From Saccharicrinis sp963666825 (GTDB lineage: Bacteria > Bacteroidota > Bacteroidia > Bacteroidales > Marinilabiliaceae): DNA of 64,000 bases. The position numbers and the translations under genes are program-made. Shown here piece by piece: positions 48,509 to 60,497 of the stretch. The notes under the pieces are model-generated. The model saw only the letters and a program-made list of their open reading frames with translations, searched no databases and was not told the origin of the DNA. Location: NCBI GenBank assembly GCA_963666825.2, contig OY763044.2, positions 5,642,001 through 5,706,000 on the forward strand, given 5' to 3'. The first letter of the stretch is position 1. Every line of letters begins with the position of its first letter.

Positions 48509-49288
48509 ATGAAAGTGCATAAAGATGAATATGGATATTCCTATATAAAGTCATGTTTTGAATTTAATTTTATTAATGCAGTTACTGATTGGAGTAAATT
48601 AAATGAATATATAAGTATACAATATGACGGAACAAAAGTAAACCAGGTTTTGACTCAGTATGTAAATTTATTTAAATTCAATAAGTTATTTCCTACTGTA
48701 TTTATTCCAACATTTGTTAAGTCTCCAATTGAGTATACATTTATTAATAAGATTCGTTTTAATAGAATATACTTACCATATAAAATGGAATCAGATAAAA
48801 TCCTTCAATTAGGTTCATTCAGTTATATTCCATTAGTATTTCACTTACAGTTTCTGGATTTTGTAAAATCACATTATGGACCTTTGTTTGACAAAGGTGA
48901 AATGGGTTATTATCAGATCACAGAAATTTACCTTGTCTATAAAAGTATATATAAGTCTGATAATATTTCAAAAATCGAAGAAACTCCAGTTTTTAAATAT
49001 CTGAGTCGAGAAATTGGAAAAGATTATAGTTATGGAAAATTGATAGACTTTGCGGATAATATTTATGACTTATATAAACAGACAGAAATCTCTGTAAAAA
49101 ACTTTCGACTTATATTCTATTCATTTGCGCAGCATCTGGATGTAATAGGTAGTGAGGCTTTTGATCATTATATGGAGAGTAGGGACTCTACTCTATCCTG
49201 GAAAAAGGCAATCGAAAGTTTCTTAATATCAAATTATTGTCTTTCTCCAGAATTGGCATATTCAATATCTTCTGCTCTTATATATTAA
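48509..49288 (+). CDS. Uncharacterised 259-residue protein linked to the Mla-like transporter
   Basis: I do not recognise this protein. It starts 8 bp after mlaF and is probably in the same operon. It has no signal peptide or membrane helix. It is rich in Tyr, Phe, Lys and Ile and looks alpha-helical. Short recognisable pieces include TFVKSPIEYTFINKIRFNRIYLPY and AQHLDVIGSEAFDHY. It might be a cytoplasmic adaptor of the transporter, but nothing in the sequence shows this. Its codon and base use look like the neighbours. Confidence 0.6.
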   Translation: MKVHKDEYGYSYIKSCFEFNFINAVTDWSKLNEYISIQYDGTKVNQVLTQYVNLFKFNKLFPTVFIPTFVKSPIEYTFINKIRFNRIYLPYKMESDKILQLGSFSYIPLVFHLQFLDFVKSHYGPLFDKGEMGYYQITEIYLVYKSIYKSDNISKIEETPVFKYLSREIGKDYSYGKLIDFADNIYDLYKQTEISVKNFRLIFYSFAQHLDVIGSEAFDHYMESRDSTLSWKKAIESFLISNYCLSPELAYSISSALIY

Positions 49289-49366
49289 TCAAATGAACAT
49301 ATTAGGATTCAAGTTGTTTTTATTTATACTGTAAAGGATGTAAGTACGATTAGCTTGAAACAAAGA

Positions 49367-49427
49367 GAGGAGCCTTACATTTGAGGTTTAGGTTTAAGAG
49401 TTGGGTTAGTAAAGGCTCCTCTTTTTT
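49367..49427 (+). terminator. Long-loop terminator upstream of the rRNA promoters
   Basis: A perfect 10-bp stem (GAGGAGCCTT at 49367-49376, AAGGCTCCTC at 49412-49421) encloses a 35-nt loop and ends in a T6 run. It can end the mlaEF transcript before the rRNA promoters. The long loop is unusual. Confidence 0.65.
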
Positions 49428-49492
49428 GTAGTTAACATCTAATAGTGCTGTTTAATGAAGTTTATTCAGAAAAACTTTTCCTTCTTAACGAC

Positions 49493-49523
49493 TTGACAAA
49501 TTGACAATTGCGTTTTATCTTTG
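49493..49523 (+). promoter_or_regulatory. rRNA promoter 1
   Basis: TTG (49493-49495) is followed after 20 nt by TATCTTTG (49516-49523). This is the -33/-7 pattern of Bacteroidota, with the sequence AAATCTGCGC just after it. Confidence 0.7.
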
Positions 49524-49553
49524 AAATCTGCGCAAAAATTAATCGGATTAAAG

Positions 49554-49585
49554 TTTGGAAGTTAAAAATAAAAGCAGTTGTTTTG
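49554..49585 (+). promoter_or_regulatory. rRNA promoter 2 (one mismatch)
   Basis: TTTG (49554-49557) is followed after 20 nt by TTGTTTTG (49578-49585), one base off TAnnTTTG. The following GCACCCGCTTTG matches the downstream part of promoters 3 and 4, which supports it as a real but weaker copy. Confidence 0.5.
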
Positions 49586-49720
49586 CACCCGCTTTGAACG
49601 AGAGGCGCGAATGAAAGATTGAAATAATGAGCAACTTTAAGGGAAGAAAGTCTTGAAAAAGAGGAGGTTTTAGAAGCTAAAAAATCAGATGAAAATTTTT
49701 AAAATATTTTTAAAGATAAA

Positions 49721-49753
49721 TTTGGTTTTAAGAATTAAAATCACTTATCTTTG
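49721..49753 (+). promoter_or_regulatory. rRNA promoter 3
   Basis: TTTG (49721-49724) is followed after 21 nt by TATCTTTG (49746-49753), then GCAGCCGCTTTTAAA. Confidence 0.75.
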
Positions 49754-49881
49754 CAGCCGCTTTTAAAGAAGGGCAAGAAGATAAAAATTGAGACTTTGAG
49801 AAGAGATTTAAATTGATGAAAAACAGCAATTTAAATTAAAAATAAAGCTTGAAAAATTAAATAAAAATTTTCCAAAATTTA

Positions 49882-49914
49882 TTTGGAAAAGAGAAAATAA
49901 AGTTATTATCTTTG
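49882..49914 (+). promoter_or_regulatory. rRNA promoter 4
   Basis: TTTG (49882-49885) is followed after 21 nt by TATCTTTG (49907-49914), then GCATCCGCTTTTAAA, nearly identical to promoter 3. Confidence 0.75.
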
Positions 49915-50063
49915 CATCCGCTTTTAAAACGACATTCTAACGAAGGTTAGGGAGTAAAAAAAAGATTGAAATAAACATTGTTTTAGAAAGAGTTCTAGAA
50001 CGGTTTACAAGATATAAAGAGTTCAGATTTATTTATGCCTTGATGCTGAATAAAGAGGAAAAC

Positions 50064-50122
50064 GTTCTTTGAAAATATTGAAATGCACACTTAATAAAAG
50101 GAAAGTAAAGTTTGTTCTTTGA
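50064..50122 (+). promoter_or_regulatory. Two boxA-like antitermination motifs in the rRNA leader
   Basis: GTTCTTTGA occurs at 50064-50072 and 50114-50122. A related GTACATTGACATATTG lies in the 16S-23S spacer (51842-51857). They resemble boxA (GCTCTTTAACA), which recruits NusB/S10 for rRNA antitermination. Confidence 0.5.
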
Positions 50123-50147
50123 GTTAAAACTCTTGTAAGGAATTAAT

Positions 50148-50182
50148 ATTAGACAAAAGACATTAGACAAAAGACATTAGAC
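50148..50182 (+). repeat. 14-bp tandem repeat just upstream of 16S
   Basis: The unit ATTAGACAAAAGAC is present twice plus a half copy, ending 51 bp before the 16S gene. It lies inside the transcribed leader. Confidence 0.85.
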
Positions 50183-50183
50183 G

Positions 50184-50198
50184 TAAGTCTCTTATCTA
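50184..50198 (+). repeat. 15-bp direct repeat, copy 1 (rRNA leader)
   Basis: TAAGTCTCTTATCTA is identical to 54826-54840 in the 23S-5S spacer. Confidence 0.8.
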
Positions 50199-50233
50199 TT
50201 ATCTATCATCTTAAAGTCTATCAAAATTTTTAT

Positions 50234-51755
<1,522 letters not shown>

Positions 51756-51910
51756 CTGGAGAGAGTTTTAAATATACTTTAAAAGACAATCATCTACTTT
51801 CTATAAGTAGTGCATTTCACATTTCGCAAAAAGCGAGAAACGTACATTGACATATTGGCAAAACAATCAAAATCATAGGTTAGCTATGCGCAAAGCATTG
51901 CTAAACCAAC
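51756..51910 (+). other. 16S-23S internal spacer without tRNA genes
   Basis: This 155-nt spacer contains no tRNA-Ile or tRNA-Ala, which many Bacteroidota carry here. It holds a boxA-like motif (51842-51857). Its last bases CCAAC (51906-51910) can pair with GTTGG at the 23S end (54699-54703), the start of a processing stem. Confidence 0.8.
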
Positions 51911-54703
<2,793 letters not shown>

Positions 54704-54825
54704 GCGTATAAGCGAGTTCTGTGATTTTGATTGAAGCTGGTATGTAAAAACAGACTATTAGATGAGAGATCATAGATAATAGACTGAAAAAATATTGAAT
54801 AGAATGTTAGAAAAGATAGAGTCTT

Positions 54826-54840
54826 TAAGTCTCTTATCTA
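54826..54840 (+). repeat. 15-bp direct repeat, copy 2 (23S-5S spacer)
   Basis: TAAGTCTCTTATCTA is identical to 50184-50198 in the leader. Confidence 0.8.
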
Positions 54841-54865
54841 AGATCTAAAAATCTAGAAAGACATT

Positions 54866-54974
<109 letters not shown>

Positions 54975-54980
54975 TTAAAT

Positions 54981-55016
54981 AAAAGAGCAATCGAATAAGT
55001 TTCGGTTGCTCTTTTT
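54981..55016 (+). terminator. Terminator of the rRNA operon
   Basis: A 15-bp stem including one G-T pair (54981-54995 with 55001-55015) has a 5-nt loop and ends in a T-run. It follows 5S directly. Confidence 0.92.
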
Positions 55017-55072
55017 GCGTTTCTAGGGGTTTGTAGATTATTTCATTTATAATCAATTTCTCGAATTTTTTA

Positions 55073-55117
55073 TAGTAATAAAAAACATCGCCTTGCACGT
55101 TTGCATAAGCGATGTTT
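55073..55117 (-). terminator. Terminator of the tssH-tssB-tssC transcript
   Basis: A 9-bp stem (AAACATCGC at 55083-55091 with GCGATGTTT at 55109-55117) is followed on the minus strand by TTTTTTATTA. It lies 119 bp after the tssC stop. Confidence 0.8.
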
Positions 55118-55235
55118 GAACTACACTAAACCTCAATGTTTTTAAGGGAGTAGAAATTAAGAGTGGTTAATAGATAGTTGATAATTAAAAAATGTGGTTT
55201 GGTAAAAAGTTCAAATCATATTATTATATAAATGA

Positions 55236-56585
55236 CTATGCTTGTTCGTATTCACTATCCCAGTCAGTTCCATCATCACCTTTTTGTCCCTCCATCTTAA
55301 TCATAAAATTTTTAGCAGGGAAGAAAGGCTTCATATGAATATCTAAATGGATCTTATCTTTTTGAACAGGATCTTGCTCAAATCTTTTTATAGTGAAATT
55401 TTCAATTAATTTTTCAGGTCCTGATATTGTGTCGAGAAAGCGTATAATTTGCCCTAATAACTCCTTTCTGGTTTTAGCGTTAAAATTTTCAAAAGCTCTT
55501 CTGTTTAAGAAATCCATCATTACCTTAGTTACGTAATCAAATACTCTTACAACAGAATAAGTTTGTAGACCTAAATTATCACCGTTAAACAATGTTTTAG
55601 CAGAAAAAGCCATTACCTTACCATATTCATTAACCATTGGAATGAGGCCCATTTTCTCAAGATTTGCTATTTCACTCTTTTTTAAATCAAATCGAACTCC
55701 CTGGATTTCATTTAAACCACCATATTTTTTCCCCGCAGTGACCTGAGACATTAATGTGCGATATAATTTTCCGGCTAAGGCTCCTGCTGGAGGCACAAAT
55801 AAATCCTCATCTTCACCAATGATGTCAAATCTTCCTCGTCCTACAAGCCAATTACAAGTCATCATAACATTAGAACGATAAATATCTCCTCCTGTAAGAT
55901 TTGCAGCATCAAACATTTCCATTACATCATCAGGTTCGTCTAAATGCTCAAAGTCTGTGATAAGCATTACTTTATTTTCATGTGCAATTTTTGCCCATTT
56001 CTCTAATACCATATTCGAACCTAAATATCCTGGTAATACTAATATTCCATAGTTGTCACTCAAATCTAAACGATCATAAGCATTCGTTAATTCTTCGGTT
56101 ACGGCATCAACGAACCTAGTATTATCAAGGTCTTTTAATTGATCCATTTCAGCATTTAAAATGGAAATATTTTTAATTTTTGCTTCTTCAGTATTTTTAT
56201 AGAATAATGCAATACTTCTATAAGACCGTTCTAAGTCACGTGTTTCTGAAATAGCGTTTGAAAGGTTTTTTTCAAGTGTTTTTTCTGTTTCTTCTGCCTT
56301 TTCTTTACAATTGTCTATCATCTGAAGAATATCATCTGCTTCATTAATGATAGATTGCCATATTTGTAAATTTTTCTTTAAAAGCTGACGTTCTTCTTTT
56401 TTTGAATTTTCAGATAAAAATATTCTTTTACGTGCTTTACGCTCCGGATTCATGTTTTGAACACTGTCGATACAGGATTCTAATAACTCAAAGCCTCCAT
56501 ATTTTGCTAGTTGGTCGAAGTTTTCTTGCAGTCTGATTTGTTCACTTTGCTTAGTTAATGCAACTTGTTCTTGGGTTTCAGCCAT
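55236..56585 (-). CDS. tssC: T6SS contractile sheath large subunit TssC (T6SS-iii form)
   Basis: This 449-residue protein is the large sheath subunit of the Bacteroidota type VI system. The conserved core LPGYLGSNMVLEKWAKIAHENKVMLITDF and the C-terminal RFEQDPVQKDKIHLDIHMKPFFPAKNF match the family (listed as DUF5458). The first 150 residues are helical with coiled coil. With TssB it forms the sheath that contracts to fire the Hcp tube. It is 4 bp after tssB. Confidence 0.9.
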   Translation of the reverse strand: MAETQEQVALTKQSEQIRLQENFDQLAKYGGFELLESCIDSVQNMNPERKARKRIFLSENSKKEERQLLKKNLQIWQSIINEADDILQMIDNCKEKAEETEKTLEKNLSNAISETRDLERSYRSIALFYKNTEEAKIKNISILNAEMDQLKDLDNTRFVDAVTEELTNAYDRLDLSDNYGILVLPGYLGSNMVLEKWAKIAHENKVMLITDFEHLDEPDDVMEMFDAANLTGGDIYRSNVMMTCNWLVGRGRFDIIGEDEDLFVPPAGALAGKLYRTLMSQVTAGKKYGGLNEIQGVRFDLKKSEIANLEKMGLIPMVNEYGKVMAFSAKTLFNGDNLGLQTYSVVRVFDYVTKVMMDFLNRRAFENFNAKTRKELLGQIIRFLDTISGPEKLIENFTIKRFEQDPVQKDKIHLDIHMKPFFPAKNFMIKMEGQKGDDGTDWDSEYEQA

Positions 56586-56589
56586 CGTT

Positions 56590-57045
56590 TTAATCGTTAG
56601 TTTGGTTTAGTTCTTCTATTAATCCATTTATAGCTCTTTTTAAAGCTTCTTTAGCTTCATTATCTGTTAGTGCAGCCTTTAAAATTTTGTTTGTCTTTAA
56701 TTGCTTGATGATTTTTATGTACTGATCTTGTTTTGTCGATAGATCTTTTAAAAATGGGCTTTGATTAGTAATACCTTTAAGTCCAAAATCTCCCAGATTT
56801 GTGAAATGTAGTTGTTCCTTTTGTGTTGAGCCATCTGTAGTTTCAAATTCCATATTAACCTGAGGTTTAAAATGGTTAAAGACTTCATCTACAGTCTTTA
56901 ATCCTTTAATAATTTCTGGTTTAACAGGTGCGTCTGATGTAAGCTTTTCTATAAATAGAGTTTTATTTTGCGGAATGTCCTGTATTGCCTCATTGGCATC
57001 AAGTTTGACTTCAGTGCCGCCTAATCCATAAGTATTTGTACTCAT
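56590..57045 (-). CDS. tssB: T6SS contractile sheath small subunit TssB (T6SS-iii form)
   Basis: This 151-residue protein precedes tssC by 4 bp and matches the size and pattern of the small sheath subunit. LTSDAPVKPEIIKGLKTVDEVFNHFKPQV is the conserved core, followed by a segment on F-D-L contacts (FTNLGDFGLKGI). It co-assembles with TssC. The gene is 64 bp downstream of tssH. Confidence 0.88.
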   Translation of the reverse strand: MSTNTYGLGGTEVKLDANEAIQDIPQNKTLFIEKLTSDAPVKPEIIKGLKTVDEVFNHFKPQVNMEFETTDGSTQKEQLHFTNLGDFGLKGITNQSPFLKDLSTKQDQYIKIIKQLKTNKILKAALTDNEAKEALKRAINGLIEELNQTND

Positions 57046-57109
57046 AGCAATAATTTTAGATTATTAAATAGGTATTTGATTTTATTTCGAAATGCAATCA
57101 ATGTAATGT

Positions 57110-59527
57110 TTATAGTGAGAGCACAGCGTTTTCGCACATTTGTTGCGCTTCAACTGTAAGATTAATTTCATTGTCTTTTGTAAGCGTTATTTTAATTAAA
57201 TCATCTTGTTTTAAAGTTCCTCGAATTATCATTTTTGATAATGGGGTTCTTAGACGAGATCGAATAACGCCTCTTAAAGGACGAGCTCCATACTGAGGAT
57301 TGAATCCTTCTTTTGCTAATAATACTTTAGCATCATCACTAATATTTATAGTTATTCCTTGTTGAGAAAGAAGCTCTTTCAGTTCTGATATCTGTATATC
57401 AAAAATCTTTTGAATCATTTTCTCTGTTATTGGAGCAAAAGGTATTAATCCTGAGAGTCGACCTAAGAATTCTGGCCTAAAATGTAAAGCCATTGATTCC
57501 ATTAGCTTTGACTGCTCAGGTAGTTCACCTTCTATGTTAAACTTTTCTGAAATTTTTTCACTGCCAATATTTGAGGTAAACAATATTACTGCGTTTGAAA
57601 AGTCCCCTGTTTTTCCTAATCTGTCATGTAGCTTACCCTCATCCAGTATTTGTAAAAAGATATCAAAAACGGATGGATGAGCTTTTTCTATCTCATCGAA
57701 TAGTACAACAGAGTATGGCTTTTGTCTAATTTTATTTACTAACATTCCACCTTCTTCGTAACCTACATAGCCTGGAGGGGCACCGTATAAAAGTGCTGCC
57801 GAATGTTCTTCTTTGAATTCAGACATATCAAAACGAATTAAAGCATCTTTACTTTGAAATAGGTATTGAGCTAATTGTTTTGCCAGTTCTGTTTTGCCGG
57901 TTCCTGTCGGGCCTAAAAAAAAGAATGAACCTATTGGCATGCCTGGTTTGTTTAAACCTGATCTAGACTCCAGAATTGCATCGCAAATGGTTTGGACTGC
58001 GTTATCCTGTCCAATGACTGTATTTTGAAGAACGCTACTCATTTGTAAAAGGCGTTCTTTTTCTTTTGTTACAATTTTTCCTATTGGAATATTTTTTATT
58101 CTGCCGATAGTTCCAGCAAGATCAATATAGCTTACCTTATTATCTCTATTATTGATATAATGTTGAAGCTGATTAATTATCTGACTTATTTTGTTGATGT
58201 TAAGATTTTCGTCTGTTTCTAATCCACTGTATTGTAATAATCTTTTTAATTCTGAAAGTAATAAGTTTGTATCTGTATTATTATCTGCCATTCTTTCCTG
58301 AATTAACTCTAATTCAGCAGGGATTGTATCAAGCTGAGTGCGTATTGATGACATAGTACTATCTATGAGTTTTATTGCAGATTCAGGAAGATGAGTTTCG
58401 GGAAGATAACGTTTTGCTAGTTTTACGGCGTCACTTATGCTTATATGCTCAATTGAAACCTTATGATGTTCTTCCAGTTTATCCTTATTGCAATAGATCA
58501 TAATAGTGGCACTATCGTCATCAGGTTCGTTTAAATTAAACTTTTCAAAGAAATCTTGTAATGGATTATCTCGTTCTAATATTTTTCTATAAGATTCAGT
58601 TGATGTTGTACATATTAAAATGCTATCTGATTTTGTTAATTGATTCTTTATGAGAAAATAAACACTCTTTCCGTTAGCTGGATCGTCTAATAGAATCTGA
58701 ATATCATCAATAAATAATATAGGACGGAACAGCTTTTCAAGATAGTTAAATACACATCTCAGTCTTTCTTCTAATTCTCCTTTATGAGCAATACCTGAAA
58801 GTAATTTATTGGTATCTAATTCATAGAACTGGCTATGCTTTAGGTTAGATGATAGTTTTTTATCTTTAATTAGTGAAATTATTCCTCTTACAAGTAATGT
58901 TTTCCCTATTCCTTTATCTCCCGTAATAACCACATGTGGTTTGTCTTTTCTGCCAATAATTTCAAGGAGATTTAAAATTTCCTGATCCCGCTCTACTACA
59001 TCAACATAGTTCTCGTTATTTGATAATAAATTAATCAGGTAATCAGGTTGATTTATAGTCAAAGAATGTTTCTGATGATGAGATCTTTCTTGTGTATTTT
59101 CTGCGATTGCTAATATTTGATCGGCTGTAATTGGAAATGTTTTTAATTCATCATAATTGAATCCTACTCCAGATATTGAGATAGCAGCTAATACATATAA
59201 AGGATTAAGTAATTGCTCTTCTGAATTGAGATTATAATTGAATGCCTCAAGGATTATGTTTTCAGTGGTTTCATCGAAAGGAGGACATTCAATGGGAGTC
59301 ACGATCTTTTTTAAGCTTTCCATTTTAACTTCTGCCCATTCTTCAAGATAAAAGACATCAATATTGTTATAAAATAACACTTCTTTGATTTTTGTGTCTT
59401 TATGCAGAAGTCCTAGAAGAAGGTGTTGAGGATAAACTTTCTCATTTAAATTCTCTTTGGCTACTATTCGTGAAATTTGTAATGCATTTACAAGTTCAAT
59501 AGAGAATAATTCTTGGTTATTTCTCAT
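57110..59527 (-). CDS. tssH: T6SS sheath-disassembly ATPase ClpV/TssH
   Basis: This 805-residue Clp/Hsp100 ATPase has an N-terminal Clp-like domain (about residues 1-140). The first AAA domain has Walker A GDKGIGKT (203-210), and the second has GPTGTGKT near residue 550. A C-terminal small domain contains YGARPLRGVI. The middle (M) domain is short, as in ClpV rather than ClpB. It recycles contracted sheaths. Being with tssB and tssC supports TssH over the chaperone ClpB. It is about 60 residues shorter than proteobacterial ClpV. Confidence 0.9.
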   Translation of the reverse strand: MRNNQELFSIELVNALQISRIVAKENLNEKVYPQHLLLGLLHKDTKIKEVLFYNNIDVFYLEEWAEVKMESLKKIVTPIECPPFDETTENIILEAFNYNLNSEEQLLNPLYVLAAISISGVGFNYDELKTFPITADQILAIAENTQERSHHQKHSLTINQPDYLINLLSNNENYVDVVERDQEILNLLEIIGRKDKPHVVITGDKGIGKTLLVRGIISLIKDKKLSSNLKHSQFYELDTNKLLSGIAHKGELEERLRCVFNYLEKLFRPILFIDDIQILLDDPANGKSVYFLIKNQLTKSDSILICTTSTESYRKILERDNPLQDFFEKFNLNEPDDDSATIMIYCNKDKLEEHHKVSIEHISISDAVKLAKRYLPETHLPESAIKLIDSTMSSIRTQLDTIPAELELIQERMADNNTDTNLLLSELKRLLQYSGLETDENLNINKISQIINQLQHYINNRDNKVSYIDLAGTIGRIKNIPIGKIVTKEKERLLQMSSVLQNTVIGQDNAVQTICDAILESRSGLNKPGMPIGSFFFLGPTGTGKTELAKQLAQYLFQSKDALIRFDMSEFKEEHSAALLYGAPPGYVGYEEGGMLVNKIRQKPYSVVLFDEIEKAHPSVFDIFLQILDEGKLHDRLGKTGDFSNAVILFTSNIGSEKISEKFNIEGELPEQSKLMESMALHFRPEFLGRLSGLIPFAPITEKMIQKIFDIQISELKELLSQQGITINISDDAKVLLAKEGFNPQYGARPLRGVIRSRLRTPLSKMIIRGTLKQDDLIKITLTKDNEINLTVEAQQMCENAVLSL

Positions 59528-59622
59528 AGTGGGTTCGGTATATGTTAAATAGAAAATGTGTTGTTTGTGCGAATATATAAATTAATTTTCTATCTGCAAT
59601 AAAATATATAAGCGACATCAAT

Positions 59623-59640
59623 AAGTTAATAAAAGTTAAT
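59623..59640 (+). repeat. 18-bp direct repeat, copy 1 (tssH side)
   Basis: AAGTTAATAAAAGTTAAT, itself two AGTTAAT halves, is identical to 59921-59938. It lies 96 bp upstream of tssH. Confidence 0.8.
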
Positions 59641-59920
59641 GAGGCGGATTGTAATATTTAATATCTTTCTGTATATATTGTTTTAAAAGGGATTTTAGTT
59701 TAATAATACAATTATTTTATTTCCATATTCTTGAGATGATTATCCATTTGTATATAGATTGATAATTTATCTAAAAAAGCACGTTAATCAATTAAAAGGT
59801 TTCGTTAGTCATGTAATAATGGTTGTTTGTAAAAACTAAAGACAGTTTGGTGTCATCTAAAATAACATAATATCAAAATTTCTTATAAATAAAGGGCTAG
59901 AGTTGTATTTAGTCCTCCAG

Positions 59921-59938
59921 AAGTTAATAAAAGTTAAT
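59921..59938 (+). repeat. 18-bp direct repeat, copy 2 (tssE side)
   Basis: It is identical to 59623-59640 and in the same orientation. It lies 116 bp upstream of tssE and 31 bp upstream of the -7 candidate, a good place for an activator. Confidence 0.8.
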
Positions 59939-59969
59939 TACATGAATTTTTACATCCAAAAAAAATATT

Positions 59970-59977
59970 TATTTTTG
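59970..59977 (+). promoter_or_regulatory. -7 element for tssE
   Basis: TATTTTTG matches TAnnTTTG and lies about 78 bp before the tssE ATG. No -33 element is visible at 19-21 nt, in line with activator dependence. Confidence 0.35.
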
Positions 59978-60054
59978 ACTACTGTAATTTTATATATCAA
60001 TAATTGTATGTTATTAGTTTAACATATTAATATTGGTAGCCAAACTTGATCATT

Positions 60055-60492
60055 ATGTCTAATATTGGATATTTAAACTATCCTCTTAATATGAACGAAA
60101 TATTTAAGGGGAAATCACTCCAGAAACTATCGCAGAGAGAATCGATTGCTAAGCACTTGCATTTAATAATCACTTCGCAATTAGGTGAGAATTTATTTGA
60201 ACCTACATTTGGCTGCTCAATCTGGGAATACGATTTTGATAATACTGTAACTGATGTTCGTTTACGTGATTTAATTAAAAACAGTCTAGTGGAGGCCATA
60301 ACAAATCGTGAACTTAGGATAAGAGGACTTGAAGTAAAAGTGGTTATATCCCAAATGGAAATTAATGGATTAAGGGTTCTAAAGAGAATCAAAAAACGTG
60401 TGGATATCCAGGTAAAATCAAGGTTGCTATCAACAGGCGAAGAGTTTGAATATTTCGAATATTTCTACCTGGGACCTTTATCTTATTGCTAG
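60055..60492 (+). CDS. tssE: T6SS baseplate protein TssE (GPW/gp25 family)
   Basis: From the ATG at 60055 the protein has 145 residues. A TTG at 60046 in frame is less likely. The gp25-like fold is recognisable from SIAKHLHLIITSQLGENLFEPTFGCSIWEYDF, which resembles phage T4 gp25 with its EPR-type loop (here EPTFG). It is the sheath-initiating baseplate wedge protein. The tssF ATG follows after 5 bp. Confidence 0.85.
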   Translation: MSNIGYLNYPLNMNEIFKGKSLQKLSQRESIAKHLHLIITSQLGENLFEPTFGCSIWEYDFDNTVTDVRLRDLIKNSLVEAITNRELRIRGLEVKVVISQMEINGLRVLKRIKKRVDIQVKSRLLSTGEEFEYFEYFYLGPLSYC

Positions 60493-60497
60493 ATCTT

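Larger units (their letters stand above)
49289..50233 (+). promoter_or_regulatory. Control and leader region of the rRNA operon
   Basis: This 945-bp stretch has no credible gene. It contains a terminator-like long-loop hairpin (49367-49427), four tandem TAnnTTTG promoters (49493-49914), two boxA-like GTTCTTTGA motifs (50064 and 50114) and a 14-bp tandem repeat (50148-50182), followed by the 16S start. Confidence 0.8.
59528..60054. promoter_or_regulatory. Divergent control region of the T6SS cluster
   Basis: This 527-bp AT-rich stretch separates tssH from tssE. It has no credible gene. It contains the 18-bp direct repeats at 59623 and 59921 and a plus-strand -7 candidate TATTTTTG at 59970. 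No clear minus-strand promoter was found. Confidence 0.65.

Noticed and set aside
49293..49334. 13-codon ORF (MNILGFKLFLFIL) downstream of the 259-residue gene
   Set aside because: It is too short, has no ribosome-binding site or conservation evidence, and sits just before a terminator.
51756..51910. tRNA genes in the 16S-23S spacer
   Set aside because: I looked for the tRNA-Ile and tRNA-Ala patterns and found no T-loop GTTCRANYC or acceptor stem.
57110..59527. Reading the AAA protein as the chaperone ClpB
   Set aside because: The short middle domain and the position next to tssB and tssC fit TssH better.
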